Shown here: one piece after another, positions 60,347 to 64,000 of the stretch
Position numbering within the stretch: position 1 is the stretch's first letter
Layout: the number at the start of each line of letters is the position of its first letter
Assembly: GCF_028618525.1 (NCBI RefSeq)
Contig: NZ_JAQITC010000006.1
Span: forward strand, 72,744-136,743
Reading direction: 5' to 3'
Length of the DNA: 64,000 nucleotides
DNA from: Bartonella sp. AU55XJBT
Lineage (GTDB): Bacteria > Pseudomonadota > Alphaproteobacteria > Rhizobiales > Rhizobiaceae
The notes under the pieces: generated by a model
Databases searched by the model: none
Told to the model about the DNA's origin: nothing
What the model saw: only the letters and a program-made list of their open reading frames with translations
Made by a program: the position numbers and the translations under genes

Positions 60347-61189
60347 TTAATTTAATAAACCAATTTCATGCATTTTCATTAAAATTGTGGGATTAATTTT
60401 TCCTGTGATAGGCAGATCAAACATTTTTTGAAACTGTTTTAAGGCTTCTATGGTTTTTTGATCTTCTATTCCTGTGACAAGAACTTCCTCATGACCAAAA
60501 TTACGTAAAGCTTTTTGCACCTGTAAAATATCTTCAACAGAAGGATCTAAAATAGCTTCTTTCGAATTTGTTATATTTTTTGTTGTTGTATCATTTGCCA
60601 TTTCTATTTCGCTCTGCTTAATTAATATTGCAATTTCATCTGTTGTGGCGTTGTGTAAAATATCGTTTTGCTTTTTTTGAGTAGCTTGTTGTTTCCATAA
60701 AGCGATAGCACGACGCGTTTTAGGTCCATCCAGTCCATCTAAAGGGCCATCATAAAGTCCTAATTCTGCGAGTTCTTTTTGCTTTTCCAGCATATTTGCT
60801 GATGGAGGGGGAAAAGGTGAATTTGTTTGGGGATGACTTGGAGAATGTACAGAAGCCACACGAGAGGGGTCTTGTGATTTTGTTTCTTTTTCAGATAGAT
60901 CAGAGCTTTTTCCTATATTTTGAGCAGAAGAAAACTTTATTTGAGTGAAAATATTTTGATGTGTTGTCATTTGAGAAAATAAAGCATTAAATGAAACAAA
61001 TAAAAAACTAATGCTAAAAAGAAGAGATCCAACAAAAAATAAAGTATTTTTTCGTGTATAGAAATAAAGAGTTTTTGCACTCCAAAAAATAAAATGAAAA
61101 ATTATAAGAAGAAGAGTAATAACAAGACTACGATGGTATTTACGATGTTTTATAGTTTTTTTTCGGGATGTTTTGCGCTTTGCTGTCAT
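60347..61189 (-). CDS. Membrane-anchored protein with two peptidoglycan-binding-like repeats
   Basis: The 280-residue product has a very basic N-terminus (KRKTSRKKTIKHRKYHR), two hydrophobic segments (about 22-45 and 49-70), a Ser/Pro-rich linker (about 90-130), and two PG_binding_1-type repeats: LAELGLYDGPLDGLDGPKT with RRAIALWK (about 142-168) and VQKALRNFGHEEV...TIEALKQFQKMF with TGKINPTIL (about 223-275). It should sit in the inner membrane with its repeats toward the cell wall, but orientation is inferred. It has no catalytic domain. I know no symbol for it. Confidence 0.78.
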   Translation of the reverse strand: MTAKRKTSRKKTIKHRKYHRSLVITLLLIIFHFIFWSAKTLYFYTRKNTLFFVGSLLFSISFLFVSFNALFSQMTTHQNIFTQIKFSSAQNIGKSSDLSEKETKSQDPSRVASVHSPSHPQTNSPFPPPSANMLEKQKELAELGLYDGPLDGLDGPKTRRAIALWKQQATQKKQNDILHNATTDEIAILIKQSEIEMANDTTTKNITNSKEAILDPSVEDILQVQKALRNFGHEEVLVTGIEDQKTIEALKQFQKMFDLPITGKINPTILMKMHEIGLLN

Positions 61190-61862
61190 TAGTTTTTATT
61201 TTCAGTTGCGTTTATTTTTCACAAAAAAACGAATGTAAATTATTTCTTATTTCAAGCTAGAAAGAAGTGCACTGATATTATTGCTTTTTCCTTTCGATTT
61301 TCTAGAATAAGCAGCTTCATTATATCCATTTAAAAGTTGATAAATCAACAAGAGCTCTTATCAACTTTTATTCATTTCATATTTTACAAATCTTTAATCT
61401 GTATAAAGAAAGCATCAAATGATTAACACTCAAGACCTTGTAGTGTTTTCAAACGAGCATTATCACATCTAATCATGTAAACAATAATGCTACGTTATTC
61501 TTCATTTTTGACGCATATGTTTGCTATTCTTTAAAATCAAGTTGAGAATATTTTCCTATAACGCCAGAATGATGATAGTCATTATTATTCTTTATATTTT
61601 ACACAGAGAGGGTTACTTATCCGTAAACGGTTTGATAAGGGCAATTACCTCTTAATGGTATTATATTTTGGTATAAATTTCTTCTATTCATATTCAATCA
61701 TTTTCATAAGTATCAATTAAATTGATGTTTACAATGTTGTAGAAAAAGTCTTGGTTTGAGATAGAATCATAAGAGATGCCTCTATTTTTTTATATTTTTA
61801 TCGATATGAGAGTCAGAATAACAGAGTTTGACACTTCTCTAGCCGTTTCAACTAAGCTTAAA
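61190..61862. other. Divergent spacer with a long inverted repeat, no gene seen
   Basis: No supported gene in this stretch. It contains a perfect 12-bp inverted repeat at 61332-61369; a palindrome repeated from 60291 follows at 61863. Confidence 0.5.
61332..61369. other. Perfect 12-bp inverted repeat
   Basis: AAAAGTTGATAA (61332-61343) and TTATCAACTTTT (61358-61369) are exact complements separated by 14 bases. It lies about 145 bases upstream of the peptidoglycan-binding-protein gene. It could be a bidirectional terminator (A/T rich on both flanks) or an operator. Confidence 0.8.
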
Positions 61863-61877
61863 ATGATAAATTATCAT
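61863..61877. promoter_or_regulatory. Palindrome ATGATAAATTATCAT (site 2)
   Basis: Exact second copy of the 15-bp palindrome at 60291, here extended to AAATGATAAATTATCATTT (61861-61879). It is about 345 bases upstream of the DUF5330 gene. Confidence 0.45.
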
Positions 61878-62221
61878 TTAAAATGAGTATGGACACAATA
61901 GGGAAAAGAAATTAGACGATGTGTTTAATCCTTATTTCATCGCTACATTTTTTTATGGGATAAAAGGCTACAAACGTGGATTGTACACTTTCTACCCCTT
62001 ATGCACGATCATAATTATGTCTCTTATTTTTTTGCCGAATAGACAATATATCCCATTTTTATATAGCGGCATCGTATCATATTTATAAAAAGACTAATGA
62101 TATAGGTCCAATAAATGAATACTCAATTTTATAAAAAACTCATTTTATAAATTTTTTATAAAGAAGCAGTTTGTAAAATACCCCTTTTATTGCCTTTACC
62201 ACTGCGGTAGATTAATTGCTC
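61878..62221. other. Spacer upstream of the DUF5330 gene, no gene seen
   Basis: Nothing coding was recognised in this AT-rich stretch; the promoter of the downstream gene should lie here. Confidence 0.45.
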
Positions 62222-62596
62222 ATGATACGTTTTTTAATCAAATTATCTTGTTTTTTGTTTTTTGTTTTTGTCATTATTTCATTTTTTGTAGTAAATCCAA
62301 GCAGTAACCATTCTTCTAACTCAAAAAATAATGAGACAACAACAAGCGATGTAATTATTGCTTTTAAGGAAGCTTTAAATGACTTAGGAACATTTTGTGA
62401 CCGTAATAAAGAAACTTGTAAAGTAGGAAAGTCCTTTTTAAGTTTACTTCGCGAACGCGCATATTACGGTGCAAGAGCTGTTTATGAATATTTAGGAGAC
62501 ATATTAGGGCATAAAAATAATATAGAGGTTTCTCCTAATGCTTCTCATAAAATGGAAATAAAAAAATTCTTACAAAATCATACAATGTTATCTTAA
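62222..62596 (+). CDS. DUF5330-family membrane protein
   Basis: A 124-residue protein with one N-terminal membrane segment (LIKLSCFLFFVFVIISFFVV) and a soluble remainder. ALNDLGTFCDRNKETCKVG and ARAVYEYLGDI match the pattern I associate with DUF5330 (a paired-cysteine FC.RN...C.. stretch and YEYLG) found in Rhizobiales, often near sufE and mucR. Function is unknown. I take the ATG at 62222; a TTG at 62216 is possible. Confidence 0.72.
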   Translation: MIRFLIKLSCFLFFVFVIISFFVVNPSSNHSSNSKNNETTTSDVIIAFKEALNDLGTFCDRNKETCKVGKSFLSLLRERAYYGARAVYEYLGDILGHKNNIEVSPNASHKMEIKKFLQNHTMLS

Positions 62597-62702
62597 AATA
62601 AGAATTTTTAACGTTCTCCATATTCGTTATGTTAGGAAGATAAATATTGATCTACCCATAATATATTCAACATGATGATTAAAAGGAAACAGGACTAAGA
62701 TA

Positions 62703-63113
62703 ATGGCGGAAATAATCGACAACATTATAGAAAACTTTTCGCTTTTGGAGAGTTGGGAAGATCGTTATCGTTATGTCATGGAGCTTGGCCATGAGTTACC
62801 ACCTTTTCCAGAAAGTGCTCGAAACGATGCCCACAAAGTTCCTGGTTGTGTTAGCCAAGTATGGCTTTTATCGTCACGTAATAATTCAGAAGATCCAATA
62901 TTAACGTTTCAAGGTGATTCCGATGCCCATATTGTGCGTGGACTCATTTATATTCTTCTTGCTTTTTATTCAGGTAAAAAAGCCTCTGAAATTCGCAACT
63001 CTGATGCTCAAGACCTCTTTGAAAAACTTGGTTTAAATGAAAATCTTACACCACAACGATCCAATGGTTTAAAATCAATGATCAAACGAATTCGTAACGA
63101 AAGCTCTATATAA
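62703..63113 (+). CDS. sufE: SufE-family sulfur acceptor for Fe-S assembly
   Basis: SufE accepts persulfide sulfur from the cysteine desulfurase SufS and passes it to the SufBCD scaffold. The 136-residue product contains the acceptor cysteine Cys49 in KVPGCVSQVWL, preceded by YRYVMELGHELPPFP, both strongly conserved. AGGACTAAGATA precedes the ATG. Partner genes are not in this window. It ends convergently with mucR. Confidence 0.95.
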   Translation: MAEIIDNIIENFSLLESWEDRYRYVMELGHELPPFPESARNDAHKVPGCVSQVWLLSSRNNSEDPILTFQGDSDAHIVRGLIYILLAFYSGKKASEIRNSDAQDLFEKLGLNENLTPQRSNGLKSMIKRIRNESSI

Positions 63114-63214
63114 TTCCCCTTCTAAAAATCACTATATACACAAAAAATATGCACTCTAAAAAGCAACTTTATATATATAAATCTCTACAAAAACTACTTT
63201 TTCGCAAAACACGA

Positions 63215-63652
63215 CTATTTAGCTTTTTTCCGTTTGCTTTTGCGTCCAAGCCCCATTTCTTTTGCTAAAGCTGATCGTGTTTTTGCATAATTAGGCGCCA
63301 CCATAGGATAAGAGCTGTCTAACTGCCATTTTTCACGATATTCCTCTGGCAACATTCCATAATGTGTCATGAGATGACGCTTGAGAGATTTAAATTTTTT
63401 GCCATCTTCAAGACAAATGAGATAATCAGGAAATACCGAACGCTTTGGATTAACGGCAGGCCGTTGTTTCTCAGCTTCGACTTCCGTTAATTCTAGATTC
63501 CCTGCTTTACGAAAAGCAGCATGGACATCAGCAATCAAACTTGGCACTTCAGTCGGTCGAATAGAATTATTACTCACGTAGGCAGCAACAATATCAGCAA
63601 CCAATGTAATAACTAAATTGCTTTCAGTCTCTAAGACTGCACGATGTTCCAT
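63215..63652 (-). CDS. mucR: MucR/Ros-family transcriptional regulator
   Basis: The 145-residue product is a rhizobial zinc-finger-type regulator of the Ros/MucR family, which controls surface polysaccharides, motility and virulence genes in relatives. The core is LICLEDGKKFKSLKRHLMTHYGMLPEEYREKW (given here as family region, residues about 80-111): the second zinc cysteine of Ros (CxxC) is Asp, as in MucR of Brucella to my memory. A basic tail (GRKSKRKKAK) may aid DNA binding. It starts at ATG after GGAAACAAG. Confidence 0.93.
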   Translation of the reverse strand: MEHRAVLETESNLVITLVADIVAAYVSNNSIRPTEVPSLIADVHAAFRKAGNLELTEVEAEKQRPAVNPKRSVFPDYLICLEDGKKFKSLKRHLMTHYGMLPEEYREKWQLDSSYPMVAPNYAKTRSALAKEMGLGRKSKRKKAK

Positions 63653-64000
63653 TCTTGTTTCCTTTAATTTAAAATCGAGTAATCCAAAGTCGAGATATAG
63701 TGCATATACTCATAATATAAAGATCCGATGCACATAAGTTTCATATTGTACAAAAATCTTTTTTGTCAATTCAATTATTTTATAAAATTGCCAAAACACA
63801 AAAAAATCAAATAAATACCTCTTTTTTGTCATAATATACAATAAGAAAAACAAAATTCTTACATATTAAAATATAGTTTTATTCTATAATATATCATTTA
63901 TATATATGATATATCATAAATATAAAAAAATATAAGATAAAATTTATTTATTTTTTTTGAGAATGTAAAAATAAAATTACAAATTATAAAAATAATAGAT
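63653..64000. other. AT-rich sequence upstream of mucR to the window end, no gene seen
   Basis: Very AT-rich, with short palindromes such as TATGATATATCATA near 63905 that may be chance in this composition. It should include the mucR promoter; MucR-type regulators often repress themselves through AT-rich sites. Confidence 0.5.

Noticed and set aside
63880..63925. AT-only palindromes near the window end
   Set aside because: With such a composition (runs of TATA and ATAT), short palindromes are expected by chance.

Overview
The window reads as a chromosomal segment of an AT-rich, gene-sparse alphaproteobacterium of the order Rhizobiales, most probably a Bartonella species. The evidence is the gene content and order: the F0 ATP synthase cluster with b and b' subunits, CcrM, a MucR/Ros-type regulator, an IalB-family invasion protein, DUF6101 and DUF5330 proteins, and short rhizobial gene strings separated by long AT-rich spacers full of decayed sequence. 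Species cannot be fixed from the sequence alone. No tRNA, rRNA or CRISPR array was seen.

Layout. 0.9-3.6 kb: atpI-atpB-atpE-atpF2-atpF1 (F0 sector). 5.1-11.2 kb, minus strand: glyS/glyQ, an exported TPR protein and a long-chain polyprenyl diphosphate synthase. 11.5-18.4 kb, plus strand: a TrmN6-like methyltransferase, a possible 34-codon ORF, an S49 peptidase, ispE, the overlapping set rnhB-tsaC-FAD oxidase, and a DUF6101 protein. 19.3-31.6 kb: purD, ubiA, pdxH, a DnaJ-like gene, fabI, aroC, ribBA, xseB, dxs, tlyA and an RlmD/TrmA-type methyltransferase. 32.2-39.8 kb: tldD, an ialB-like gene, ctaB, ispH-thrB-rnhA, a DsbD N-domain protein and a YqgE-family protein. 40.2-46.3 kb, minus strand: a membrane GGDEF/EAL protein, an M16 peptidase and thrC. 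46.9-50.1 kb: an accessory, decaying stretch with three tandem paralogues of a small exported membrane protein (two broken) and unidentified coding debris. 50.3-58.6 kb: a HAD phosphatase, ccrM, mutY, DUF721, a DsbA-family gene and ppdK. 59-64 kb: a degraded phage integrase, a peptidoglycan-binding-domain protein, DUF5330, sufE and mucR.

How the genes connect. Isoprenoid and quinone synthesis is well represented: dxs, ispE and ispH (MEP pathway), the polyprenyl synthase (side chain), ubiA (attachment to 4-hydroxybenzoate) and ctaB (farnesylation of haem). Other groups are protein synthesis and RNA modification (glyQS, tsaC, tlyA, RlmD-like, TrmN6-like), DNA maintenance (rnhA, rnhB, xseB, mutY, ccrM) and periplasmic thiol chemistry (DsbA-like and DsbD-like).

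The most notable non-genic structure is a dispersed repeat of about 250-400 bp found in at least eleven intergenic places on both strands. Translating the copies piecewise gives the N-terminal part of a P4-type phage integrase (DUF4102-like region), and one copy at 59.1-60.2 kb continues through most of the integrase. The repeats are therefore best explained as decayed integrase 5' ends. I found no clear new biological system. The best leads are the three-copy small exported protein family, the integrase debris, an 11-G tract next to tldD, and apparently orphan hairpins or terminators that may mark unannotated small RNAs.
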